Part shown: piece after piece, positions 1 to 6,657 of the stretch | Numbering within the stretch: position 1 is the stretch's first letter | Layout: every line of letters starts with the position of its first letter | Origin: Burkholderiaceae bacterium | GTDB lineage: Bacteria; Pseudomonadota; Gammaproteobacteria; Burkholderiales; Burkholderiaceae | DNA length: 6,977 nt | Direction of reading: 5' to 3' | Assembly: GCA_022701845.1 (NCBI GenBank) | Contig: JAKONS010000487.1 | Span: 1 to 6,977, forward strand | Notes under the pieces: generated by a model | What the model saw: only the letters and a program-made list of their open reading frames with translations | Told to the model about the DNA's origin: nothing | Databases searched by the model: none | Program-made: the position numbers and the translations under genes

Positions 1-609
1 GGTGGCGCGGCGCTGGCGCACCACGCGGCGGAAGGCGCGCAGCACCTCGATCTGCGTCGTGACGTCCAGCGCCGTGGTGGGCTCGTCCAGGATCACCACG
101 TCCGGATCGGTGATCAGCGCCATCGCCGCCATCAGGCGCTGCAACTGGCCGCCCGAGACCTGGTGCGGATAGCGCTCCCCAATGTGCTCGGGGTCGGGCA
201 GGGCGAGCTCGCGGAACAGCGCGATTGCCTTGGCCTCGGCCTCGGCACGGCTGCAGGTGCCGTGGATGCGCGCAGGCTCCACGGTCTGGTCCATGATCGT
301 GCGCGACGGGTTGAAGGACGCAGCAGCGCTCTGCGCGATGTAGGCGACGGTGCGCCCACGCAGGGCGCGCTGCTGCGCCGCTGGTAGGCCCAGCACCTCG
401 GTCTCGCCGATGCGCACGCTGCCCCCGGAGATCGCGCAGCCGGCGCGCGCGTAGCCCATGAGCGCCAGCGCGGTGGTGGTTTTGCCCGAGCCTGACTCGC
501 CGATCAGCGCCAGGACCTCGCCCGGTTGGATGGTGAAGTTCAGGCGGTCGACCAGGATCTGGTCGCCGGCGGTGATGCACAGGTCCTTGACGACGACGGA
601 TGCTCCCAT
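1..609 (-). CDS. ABC importer ATP-binding protein, DppD/OppD-like (3' end cut by window edge)
   Basis: This gene encodes the ATPase that powers the importer whose permeases lie directly upstream; it acts on the cytoplasmic face of the inner membrane. I translated 203 codons from the ATG at 609 to the left edge with no stop. The Walker A motif GESGSGKT is at residues 37-44, the Q-loop glutamine at Q93 (YIAQSAAASFNP), the ABC signature SGGQLQR at 152-158 and the Walker B/D-loop LDEPTTALD at 174-182. All catalytic motifs are intact, and SFNP after the Q-loop is typical of the oligopeptide/dipeptide subfamily. Its start overlaps the stop of the upstream permease by one base (TGATG), which implies translational coupling. 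The C-terminal oligopeptide-transporter extension lies outside the window, so it is unclear whether this is a single DppD-type protein or a fused DppD-DppF double ATPase. Family assignment is firm; the substrate is not known. Confidence 0.95.
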   Translation of the reverse strand, partial: MGASVVVKDLCITAGDQILVDRLNFTIQPGEVLALIGESGSGKTTTALALMGYARAGCAISGGSVRIGETEVLGLPAAQQRALRGRTVAYIAQSAAASFNPSRTIMDQTVEPARIHGTCSRAEAEAKAIALFRELALPDPEHIGERYPHQVSGGQLQRLMAAMALITDPDVVILDEPTTALDVTTQIEVLRAFRRVVRQRRAT

Positions 610-1517
610 CAGCGCGCTCCCCGTTCACGGGCGGAGCGGCCCGGCAAGTTGTCGATGACGAGGTTGACCGCGATGGTCAGGCTGGCGATGGCCGCGGCCG
701 GCGCGAGGACCGAGGCACCGGCGTCCGACAAGGCGCTGATGTTCTCGCGCACCAGCGAGCCCCAGTCGGCCGCCGGCGGCTGAATGCCCAGGCCCAGGAA
801 GCTCAGGCTGGCCAGCAGCAGCACCACGTAGACGAAGCGCAGGCCGAGATCGGCCAGCACCGGCCCCAGGATGTTGGGCAGAATCTCGCGCAGCATGATG
901 TAGGCCGTGCCTTCCCCGCGCGTGCGCGCCACGGTCACGTAGTCCAGCGCATTAACATTAACGGCCAGCGAGCGCGCGATGCGATAGGCCCCAGGCACGT
1001 AGATGATGCCGGCGGTCACCACCAGCATCGGCACCGAGGAGCCGAAGCCCGCGACCATGATGAGCGCGAACATCTTGCTCGGGATCGCGGTCAGGGTGTC
1101 GAGCAGGCGGCTGATGAGCATGTCGACCTTGCCGCCGCAAGCCGCGGCGAACAGCGCCAGCGTGGTGCCGGTGCTGCTGGCGATCAGCACGGCGAGCAGC
1201 GCGACGCCGACGGTCGAGCGCGCGCCGTCGATCACGCGCACGAGCATGTCGCGCCCGAGGTAGTCGGTGCCCAGCCAGTGCCGCGCGTTGGCCGGGGCGA
1301 ACACCGCGGCGCCGCCGCCGTCGGAGAAGCGGCGGTCGAGCAGTTCGGGCCCGAGGATCGCCGCGGCGATCCAGAACAGCAGCACGGCCAGGCCCAGCAG
1401 GCCGGTCCAGCCGAAATCGGTGATCCAGCCGCGCAAACGGCGCGCGCCGGAGGCGGGCGGCGGGGACGCCGTCGGCGCGACGGGGGCGCCGCCGGCGGGG
1501 GAAGCGATGGATTTCAT
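609..1517 (-). CDS. ABC importer permease, DppC-like
   Basis: This is the second membrane subunit of the dipeptide/oligopeptide/nickel-type importer, 302 residues, close to the usual 280-310 for DppC. A proline/alanine-rich cytoplasmic tail (about residues 1-25) precedes the first membrane segment (about 37-56). The family hallmark LGTDYLGRD is at 82-90, just before the transport domain. The EAA loop that docks onto the ATPase is at about 192-217 (DYVTVARTRG, then LPN), and the late motif LSFLGLG followed by DWGSLV is also present. These features separate DppC-type from DppB-type subunits. It starts 19 nt after the preceding permease and ends in a one-base overlap with the ATPase gene. No strong Shine-Dalgarno sequence precedes the ATG, which fits coupled translation within an operon. 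The start is chosen because it fits the normal DppC length and the short gap. Confidence 0.94.
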   Translation of the reverse strand: MKSIASPAGGAPVAPTASPPPASGARRLRGWITDFGWTGLLGLAVLLFWIAAAILGPELLDRRFSDGGGAAVFAPANARHWLGTDYLGRDMLVRVIDGARSTVGVALLAVLIASSTGTTLALFAAACGGKVDMLISRLLDTLTAIPSKMFALIMVAGFGSSVPMLVVTAGIIYVPGAYRIARSLAVNVNALDYVTVARTRGEGTAYIMLREILPNILGPVLADLGLRFVYVVLLLASLSFLGLGIQPPAADWGSLVRENISALSDAGASVLAPAAAIASLTIAVNLVIDNLPGRSARERGAR

Positions 1518-1536
1518 GGAGCGTGTTACGGTGGGG

Positions 1537-2493
1537 TCAGCGGTGGCGCAGGCGCGGATTGGCCAGGATGCCGCACACGTCTGCCAGGGTCACCAGGATC
1601 AGATAGCCGGCGCAGAAGATCATGGTGCAGGTCTGCACCAGCGGCATGTCGCGCTGGGAGACACCGTCGACCATCAGCTTGGCGATGCCGGGGTAGTTGA
1701 AGATCGTCTCGATGATGATCACGCCGCCGAGCAGATACGACAGGCTCAGCGCGACCGCGTTGGCGACCGGCCCGATGGCGTTGGGCAGCGCGTGCGCCAT
1801 CACCATGCGCATCGGCGAGGCACCCTTGAGGCGCACCATCTCGATGTAGGGCGCCTCCAGCTGGTCGATCACGGCCGCGCGCGTCATGCGCATCATCTGC
1901 GCGATGATCACGCAGCACAGGCTGAGCACCGGCATCGCGAAGGCGCGCAGCATCTGAGCGACCGATTCGATGTCGCTCACGTACGACAGCGCGGGCAGCC
2001 AGCGCAGCTTGACGGCGAACACCAGCACCGCGAGCGTGGCGATCAGGAACTCCGGCACCGACACCACGCCGACGGCGGTGGTGGAGGCCAGGCGGTCGAA
2101 CAGCGAGCCGCGCCACACCGCCGAGGCGATGCCCAGCGACAGCGCGATGGGCACCGAGAACAGCGCCGTCACCGCCGCGAGCAGCAGCGAGTTGGGCAGC
2201 CGGCTGGCCACCAGGTCGGCCACCGGCATCTGCGTGGTGGAGGAGGTGCCGGGGTCGCGCTTGAGCATGCCGCCGAGCCAGCGCGCGTAGCGCTGCGGCG
2301 CCGGAACGTCCAGGCCCATCTGCGTGCGCAGCGCGGCCAGCGCCTCGGGCGTGGCGTCCTGGCCGAGCTGCTCCTGCGCGGCGTCGCCCGGCAGCACCGA
2401 GGTGATGGCGAAGACGATCGCAGAGACCGCCAGCAGCGACAGCAGCGCCAGCGCCAGACGCTGGCCGAGCAGCTTCAAGATGACGGGATTCAT
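1537..2493 (-). CDS. ABC importer permease, DppB-like
   Basis: This is the first membrane subunit of the importer, 318 residues, normal for DppB. Membrane segment 1 is at about 13-33 and is followed by LPGD (34-37), a DppB hallmark. A periplasmic region with MGLD (59-62) and DPGTS (80-84) matches the usual layout, and SRLPNSLLLA (97-106) opens the transport domain. Further hydrophobic segments lie at about 103-126, 138-161, 184-201 and 242-300. The EAA loop for ATPase contact is at about 216-240 (MVRLKGAS, then HALPNA). It pairs with the DppC-like protein to form the channel. The gene follows the binding-protein gene by 34 nt; a GGGAG sequence at 2505..2509 lies 11 nt before the ATG, a rather long spacing. 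Substrate specificity cannot be inferred from the permease. Confidence 0.94.
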   Translation of the reverse strand: MNPVILKLLGQRLALALLSLLAVSAIVFAITSVLPGDAAQEQLGQDATPEALAALRTQMGLDVPAPQRYARWLGGMLKRDPGTSSTTQMPVADLVASRLPNSLLLAAVTALFSVPIALSLGIASAVWRGSLFDRLASTTAVGVVSVPEFLIATLAVLVFAVKLRWLPALSYVSDIESVAQMLRAFAMPVLSLCCVIIAQMMRMTRAAVIDQLEAPYIEMVRLKGASPMRMVMAHALPNAIGPVANAVALSLSYLLGGVIIIETIFNYPGIAKLMVDGVSQRDMPLVQTCTMIFCAGYLILVTLADVCGILANPRLRHR

Positions 2494-2527
2494 GGTCTTA
2501 GGGTCTCCCTGCGCGCCTGCCCGCGCA

Positions 2528-4147
2528 TCAGGCCTCGAGCCAGACGTTCTCGCCGAACATGTAGCCCATCAATCCGCCCACCGGGATCGGCGACAGGCCC
2601 TTGACCTTGGTGCTGTGGCCGTCGATGCTGGCGAGGAACATCGGAATGCCGAGGCCCGCGTCGTTGTGGATCATCAATTGCATGTCGGCGTACATCTGCT
2701 TGCGCTTGGCCAGGTCGGTCTCGGCGCGCGAGGCCAGCAGCAGCTCGTCGAACTTCGCGCTCTTGTAGCGCGATTCGTTCCACGGGGCGTCAGACTTGAA
2801 GAATTGCGTGAGCAGCACGTCGGCATTGGGACGCGGGTTGACGTTGCCGAAGCCCACCGGGCTGTTGAGCCAGTGGTTCGACCAGTAGCCGTCGGCGGGC
2901 ATGCGCTTGACGTCCAGCTCCAGGCCGATGCGCTGCGCGCTCTGCTGCATCAGCAGTGCAATTTCCACCGAGTAGAACGCCGCGGGCGAGGTCACCACCG
3001 GCACCTTGCCGGTGATGCCGGACTTCTGCAGGTGGAACTTCGCCTTGTCGAGGTCGAAGGTGCGCTGGGGCAGCTTGGCGTGGAAGCGGTTGGTCGGGTC
3101 GATCGGCTGGTCGTTGCCGATCACCGCGAAGTCCAGCGCGATGGCCTTCTTCATCTGCTCGCGGTCGAGCAGGTGCTTCATCGCCAGCACGAAGTCCGGG
3201 TTGGCGCCCGGGCCGGTGTCCTTGCGCATGATGAGGTCGGTGTACTGGCCCGACTGGGTCAGCATGATGTTGTAGCCGGCCGTGCCCTTGACCCGCTCGA
3301 CCAGGCGCGGATTGACCACGCCCACCAGGTCCATGCCGCCCGAGAGCAAGGCGTTGACGCGCGCGTTCTCGTCGGTGATGCCCACCAGCTCGATCTCGTC
3401 CAGATAGGGCCGGCCCGGCCGCCAGTAGGCGTCATTGCGCACCATCAGCGCGCGGACGCCCGGTTTGAATTCCTTGAGCTTGTACGGACCGGTGCCGATG
3501 CCCGCGGCGAAGTCGGTGGTGCCTTCCTTGACGATCTGGAAGTGGGAAGTGCCCAGGATGACGGGCAGGTCGGCGTTCGGCGAGGACAGCACCACGGTGA
3601 CCTCGTTCGGGCCGCTGGCGGTGACGCTGTCAATCTGCTCGGCCAGCACTTTGGCCTTGGAGGCGGTCGCGGGTTCCTTGTGGCGCAGGAGGGAGAACAC
3701 GACGTCGGCCGGCGCCAGCGCCTTGCCGTCGTGGAACGCGACGCCCTTGCGCAGCGTGAAGACCCAGGTCTTGGCATCCTTGGTGGCGTAGGACTCGGCC
3801 AGCGCGGGCTGCGGCGACATCGTCGCGTCAAGCACGGTCAGGCCGTTGTAGAGCATGTTGCAGCGCGAGTAATCGGTCTGGTTGGACTGCTTCGCGGGGT
3901 CGATGGTGTCGCTGGCCGACGCGGCGGCGGTGGCCACCCGCAGGCGCCCGCCCTTGCGCGGCGTCTGCGCGTGGGCCGACATGGCCAGCGTCGAGAGCCC
4001 ACCGGCGAGGCCCGCCTGCATCCCCCCGGCCATCAGCATCGACAGGATGTCGCGCCGCGTGGCGCCACGGCCGATGGACGCCATCGCGCGGCGGCTCTCC
4101 TCGGGTCCGACGATGGAGTGGAAGCGCGGGTCTTGGGTGTCTCTCAT
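2528..4147 (-). CDS. ABC importer periplasmic substrate-binding protein, family 5 (SBP_bac_5), Tat-type signal
   Basis: This 539-residue protein captures the substrate in the periplasm and delivers it to the two permeases. The signal region is long: a polar stretch to residue 30, the twin arginine at R31-R32 (TRRDIL), a hydrophobic run rich in Ala/Gly/Leu (34-57) and a likely cleavage site after AHA at about residue 60. This looks like a Tat signal. Family 5 marks in the mature part are the TWVFTLRKGVAFHDGK block (127-142), APADVVFSL (145-153), GTGPYKL (218-224) and the following NDAYWRPGRPYLDEIEL. Family members bind peptides, nickel, opines, glutathione or other small solutes, so the ligand stays open. 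The ATG at 4147 is chosen because AAGGA sits 6 nt before it; an internal ATG (M22) would also keep the twin arginine. The gene follows the oxidase by 83 nt and heads the transporter genes. Confidence 0.95.
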   Translation of the reverse strand: MRDTQDPRFHSIVGPEESRRAMASIGRGATRRDILSMLMAGGMQAGLAGGLSTLAMSAHAQTPRKGGRLRVATAAASASDTIDPAKQSNQTDYSRCNMLYNGLTVLDATMSPQPALAESYATKDAKTWVFTLRKGVAFHDGKALAPADVVFSLLRHKEPATASKAKVLAEQIDSVTASGPNEVTVVLSSPNADLPVILGTSHFQIVKEGTTDFAAGIGTGPYKLKEFKPGVRALMVRNDAYWRPGRPYLDEIELVGITDENARVNALLSGGMDLVGVVNPRLVERVKGTAGYNIMLTQSGQYTDLIMRKDTGPGANPDFVLAMKHLLDREQMKKAIALDFAVIGNDQPIDPTNRFHAKLPQRTFDLDKAKFHLQKSGITGKVPVVTSPAAFYSVEIALLMQQSAQRIGLELDVKRMPADGYWSNHWLNSPVGFGNVNPRPNADVLLTQFFKSDAPWNESRYKSAKFDELLLASRAETDLAKRKQMYADMQLMIHNDAGLGIPMFLASIDGHSTKVKGLSPIPVGGLMGYMFGENVWLEA

Positions 4148-4153
4148 GGGGTT

Positions 4154-4158
4154 TCCTT
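4154..4158 (-). promoter_or_regulatory. Shine-Dalgarno sequence of the binding-protein gene
   Basis: On the minus strand AAGGA lies 6 nt upstream of the ATG at 4147, within AGAAGGA. It is the clearest ribosome binding site in the window; the oxidase and DppC-like genes have none that I can recognise. It fixes the long signal-peptide start and fits the high expression usually needed for a binding protein relative to its permeases. Confidence 0.75.
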
Positions 4159-4230
4159 CTTCTGTGCGGATGGGTGGGGTTGTCAGGGAGGGGTCGGGAA
4201 TCGGATTCGGGGTCGGGGCGCCTGCGCCGC

Positions 4231-5523
4231 TCAGGCCAGTTTGTCCTTGAGCCGGTAGTAGAGGCCGACGGCCGGCAGGAACCACGGCGCGCCGAAGTGG
4301 CCGGGGATCGCCGGCCATTGGCGGTCGCGCCAGGGATTGGCGCTCGCATCGCCGGCCATCACGTCGGCCATGCACTGGCCCATGTGGACCGACATCTGCG
4401 TGCCGTGGCCGCTGTAGCCCATGCTGTAGTAGAGGCCGTCGCGCTCGCCGGCGTGCGGCAGGCGGTCCTGGGTCATGTCGACCAGGCCGCCCCAGCAGTA
4501 GTCGATGCGCACGGCGCCGAGCTGCGGGAAGGTCTCGGCCATGCCGGCGCGCAGGATCTCCCCGCTGGCGGCGTCCGACTGCGGGCTGGAGATGGCGAAG
4601 CGCGCGCGCCCGCCGAACACCAGCCGATGATCAGGCGTGAGGCGGAAGTAGTGGTGGATGTTGGCCACCGTGGTGTAGGTGCGGCGCCGCGCCAGCAGGG
4701 CATGCGCGCGCTCGGCGCCCAGCGGCTCGGTCACGACGATGAAGCTGCCGATAGGCACGATGCGCCGGCGCAGCCAGCCGAAGCTGGCGTAGCCGCCGTG
4801 GCGGCTGGCGCCGGTGGCCAGCAGCACCTGTGCGGCCTCGACGGTGCCGCGTCCGGTCTGCAGGCGATGCGCATGGGTGCGGCCGACGCGCGACAGGCCG
4901 CGCACCTCGGTGTCGGTGTGGATGCGCGCGCCGTGGCGCTCGGCCGCCGCCGCCAGACCCTGGGCGAAGCGGCCCATGTGCATCTGGGCGCTGCGCTTGT
5001 AGAGCAGGCCGCCGTGGAAGCGCTCGCTCTGCACCTCGGCGCGCACGCGCGCCGCCTCCAGGATCTCGACGTCGCGGTCGACGCCGTCGCCGATCAGGCG
5101 CTCGGCGCTGCGCGCGAGCGCGTCCATGTGCTGCGGCCGCGTCGCCATCTTGAGCTTGCCGTTGCGCTCGAAGTCGCAGTCGATGGCCTCCTGGCGCACC
5201 AGGCGCTCGACCGTGTCGACCGAGGCGTCGTAGGCGTGGTACCAGCCGCGCGCCTGCTCGATGCCGACCTTGGCCGCCACCTCGGCGTAGTCGACCGCCA
5301 GGCCGTTGTTGACGTGGCCGCCGTTGCGCCCGGAGGCTTCGGCCGCCACGCGCGCGCCGGCCTCCAGCACGACCACGCTGGCGCCGCGCCGGGCGAACGC
5401 CAGTGCTGCCGACAGGCCGGTGTAGCCGCCGCCGACGATGGCGACGTCGACCTTTGCGGGCAGTTCGCGTGGCGGGGGCGCGAAGGCCGCGGCGGATTCG
5501 GTCCAGTAACTCTCGAGCTTCAT
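4231..5523 (-). CDS. FAD-dependent amine oxidoreductase, DAO superfamily (PuuB/OrdL-like)
   Basis: This 430-residue cytoplasmic flavoprotein belongs to the D-amino-acid-oxidase fold group whose members oxidise a C-N bond to an imine that hydrolyses to an aldehyde or oxo acid plus ammonia. E. coli PuuB (gamma-glutamylputrescine oxidase) is of similar length. The N-terminal ESYW (4-7) precedes the Rossmann motif VGGGYTGLSAA (30-40), with E54 as the likely FAD-ribose ligand, then SGRNGGH (64-70), a PuuB/OrdL signature. The C-terminal FAD-binding block GYSGHG is at 369-374, and WGGLVDMTQDRLP precedes it. The protein ends in a conserved-looking basic tail (YYRLKDKLA). No truncation is visible. It starts 44 nt after the HAD gene without a recognisable Shine-Dalgarno; the open frame runs far upstream, but the ATG at 5523 gives the normal family N-terminus and is the start nearest the preceding stop. 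Being followed by importer genes, it probably acts on the imported compound; the real substrate is unknown. Confidence 0.93.
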   Translation of the reverse strand: MKLESYWTESAAAFAPPPRELPAKVDVAIVGGGYTGLSAALAFARRGASVVVLEAGARVAAEASGRNGGHVNNGLAVDYAEVAAKVGIEQARGWYHAYDASVDTVERLVRQEAIDCDFERNGKLKMATRPQHMDALARSAERLIGDGVDRDVEILEAARVRAEVQSERFHGGLLYKRSAQMHMGRFAQGLAAAAERHGARIHTDTEVRGLSRVGRTHAHRLQTGRGTVEAAQVLLATGASRHGGYASFGWLRRRIVPIGSFIVVTEPLGAERAHALLARRRTYTTVANIHHYFRLTPDHRLVFGGRARFAISSPQSDAASGEILRAGMAETFPQLGAVRIDYCWGGLVDMTQDRLPHAGERDGLYYSMGYSGHGTQMSVHMGQCMADVMAGDASANPWRDRQWPAIPGHFGAPWFLPAVGLYYRLKDKLA

Positions 5524-5567
5524 GGCGAACGGGCGGTGGATTGCGGGATTGGGCGGGCCGGCGCGGC

Positions 5568-6233
5568 TCAGAGGCCGACGACGCCGGGCAGGCCGCCGAT
5601 GTCGGCGATCTCGGTGTAGCCGTAGGCCGGATTGCCCGGGCCGTGGCCGCGGTTGACGAACACCTTGTTGACGATGCCGATGTCGCTGGCCGACATCAGG
5701 TCGTAGCGCAGGCTGGAGGACACGTGCAGCAGGTCCTCGGGGTTGCAGCCCAGGGAGTCGATCATGTACTCGAAGGCCTTCAGGCGCGGTTTGTACGCCT
5801 GCGCCTGCTGCGCCGTGTAGACGCGGTGGAAGGGCGCGCCCAGCAGGGCGACGTTGCGCTGGATCTGGGAGTCGTCGGCGTTCGACAGGATCACCAGCGG
5901 GATCTCCTTGGCGACCTTGGCGAGGCCCGCGGGCACGTCGTCGTGCGGGGTCCAGGTCGGCACGGCGTCGTAATAGCGCTGGCCGTCGCTGTCGAGGTAC
6001 TGGATCTTCCACTTCTTGCACAGGCGGCGCACGGCGTTCTTCAGCACCACCTCGTAGGGCTGCCAGGCGCCCAGCACCTCGTCGAAGCGGTAGGCCGTGA
6101 AGTCGGCGCAGAACTCCTCCATGCGCTCGGCGGGAATGCGGTCGGCGAACAGCTCGCGGCTGAGTTCGTTCATGCGGAAGCGCGTGAGCGTGCCGTAGCA
6201 GTCGAAGGTCACGTACTTGGGACGAAAGGTCAT
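5568..6233 (-). CDS. HAD-superfamily hydrolase, type II haloacid dehalogenase-like
   Basis: This 221-residue protein is a complete HAD hydrolase, first gene of the minus-strand cluster. Motif I is FDCYGTLT with the nucleophile D11 and T15; motif II is LSNAD with S117; motif III is YKPR with K148; motif IV is HVSSSLRYD (170-178) with D178. The cap domain lies at about 18-100. The absence of a second Asp two residues after D11 (Y13) is typical of the haloacid dehalogenase-type branch rather than of classical phosphatases. However, several residues of proven L-2-haloacid dehalogenases are not conserved (see findings), so the name should be read as a family label and the substrate is unknown. The ATG at 6233 starts the protein just before the motif I strand, as in the family; the frame is open for 68 more codons upstream to 6437, but that part is not family-like and would cover the palindrome. 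Only weak GA-rich bases precede the ATG. Confidence 0.9.
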   Translation of the reverse strand: MTFRPKYVTFDCYGTLTRFRMNELSRELFADRIPAERMEEFCADFTAYRFDEVLGAWQPYEVVLKNAVRRLCKKWKIQYLDSDGQRYYDAVPTWTPHDDVPAGLAKVAKEIPLVILSNADDSQIQRNVALLGAPFHRVYTAQQAQAYKPRLKAFEYMIDSLGCNPEDLLHVSSSLRYDLMSASDIGIVNKVFVNRGHGPGNPAYGYTEIADIGGLPGVVGL

Positions 6234-6315
6234 GGTCTCGATGATGGATGTGAACCGGTCTCCGGCCGGGACGGGCAGTGGCCCCGGAGGACGCCTGCAA
6301 CATTTGGATGGCGAA

Positions 6316-6338
6316 GCGATTGCAACATGTGCAATCGC
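6316..6338. promoter_or_regulatory. Perfect 9-bp inverted repeat, candidate operator
   Basis: The left arm GCGATTGCA (6316-6324) and right arm TGCAATCGC (6330-6338) are exact reverse complements separated by the 5-nt spacer ACATG. The centre-to-centre distance of the arms is 14 bp, more than one helical turn, a geometry suited to a dimeric helix-turn-helix regulator. It lies 82 nt upstream of the HAD start and 319 nt from the dehydrogenase start, so the minus-strand operon is the likelier target. No run of T follows on either side, which argues against a terminator. The regulator itself is not encoded in the window. Confidence 0.6.
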
Positions 6339-6535
6339 AAGGTCCATTGGGAAAAGCAAGCATCGGCGCGTTGAAACTGCGGTTTGGCGCGGCCTCGGCG
6401 GCATCCCGTGCGGTGCGCCTGCGAAGGGTGCGCTCATGCACCGTGATGCGTCGCACCGACGACCTGAGGCACGTTATGGGGGCATACTGACGGCTGCATC
6501 GGGCATCGCGCTGGCCACGGCAGATGTGTGCGTGC

Positions 6536-6591
6536 GAAGCTTCCCCACGGCATCCGATTGCGTGTGCGGTACCTTTGGCGGCTGAAGCTTC
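6536..6591. repeat. Pair of GAAGCTTC palindromes
   Basis: The 8-bp palindrome GAAGCTTC occurs at 6536..6543 and 6584..6591, 48 bp apart start to start, both upstream of the plus-strand gene. Such an AT-containing octamer is uncommon in sequence this GC-rich. It could be a pair of regulator sites or coincidence; there is no other evidence. Confidence 0.3.
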
Positions 6592-6657
6592 TGAGTTTCG
6601 TGCGGACAGCGGGTTTAGCTGGTGCGTGGAGGCGTCGCCGTTCAAGAATGGCGACCA

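Larger units (their letters stand above)
6234..6657. other. Divergent intergenic region, 424 nt, without a supported gene
   Basis: This region separates the minus-strand operon from the plus-strand dehydrogenase and must hold both promoters. It is visibly less GC-rich than the genes around it. Contents I can see: a perfect inverted repeat (6316..6338), a neighbouring TGCAACAT copy (6296..6303), a CGATTGC half-site (6555..6561), two GAAGCTTC palindromes (6536..6543 and 6584..6591) and an imperfect inverted repeat around 6367..6391 (CGCG ends, with T-G mismatches). Small open frames cross it on both strands, but none has a recognisable product or ribosome binding site. I could not settle on a convincing -35/-10 pair on either strand. 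Confidence 0.7.

Noticed and set aside
4219..4230. GGCGC CT GCGCC inverted repeat just after the oxidase stop, considered as a terminator.
   Set aside because: The arms are only five bases with a two-base loop and there is no T run, so it is unlikely to stop transcription.
2324..4258. Long open frame of 644 codons on the plus strand, opposite the binding-protein gene, with similar long frames at 600..1700, 1267..2604, 4174..5619 and 5403..6374.
   Set aside because: These are antisense to genes with complete family motifs. Their translations are rich in Arg, His, Gly, Ala and Gln with no domain, as expected from high GC at third codon positions of the opposite strand.
6234..6437. Possible 68-codon N-terminal extension of the HAD protein starting at 6437.
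   Set aside because: HAD proteins of this type begin a few residues before motif I, and the extension has no family similarity and would place the perfect palindrome inside the coding region.
6217..6585. A 122-codon open frame on the plus strand in the intergenic region.
   Set aside because: No recognisable domain, no good ribosome binding site, and it covers the candidate operator and the HAD start region.
6648..6650. ATG at 6648 lying 15 nt after GGAGG, considered as the dehydrogenase start.
   Set aside because: It is out of frame with the dehydrogenase, and its frame gives no family-like protein.
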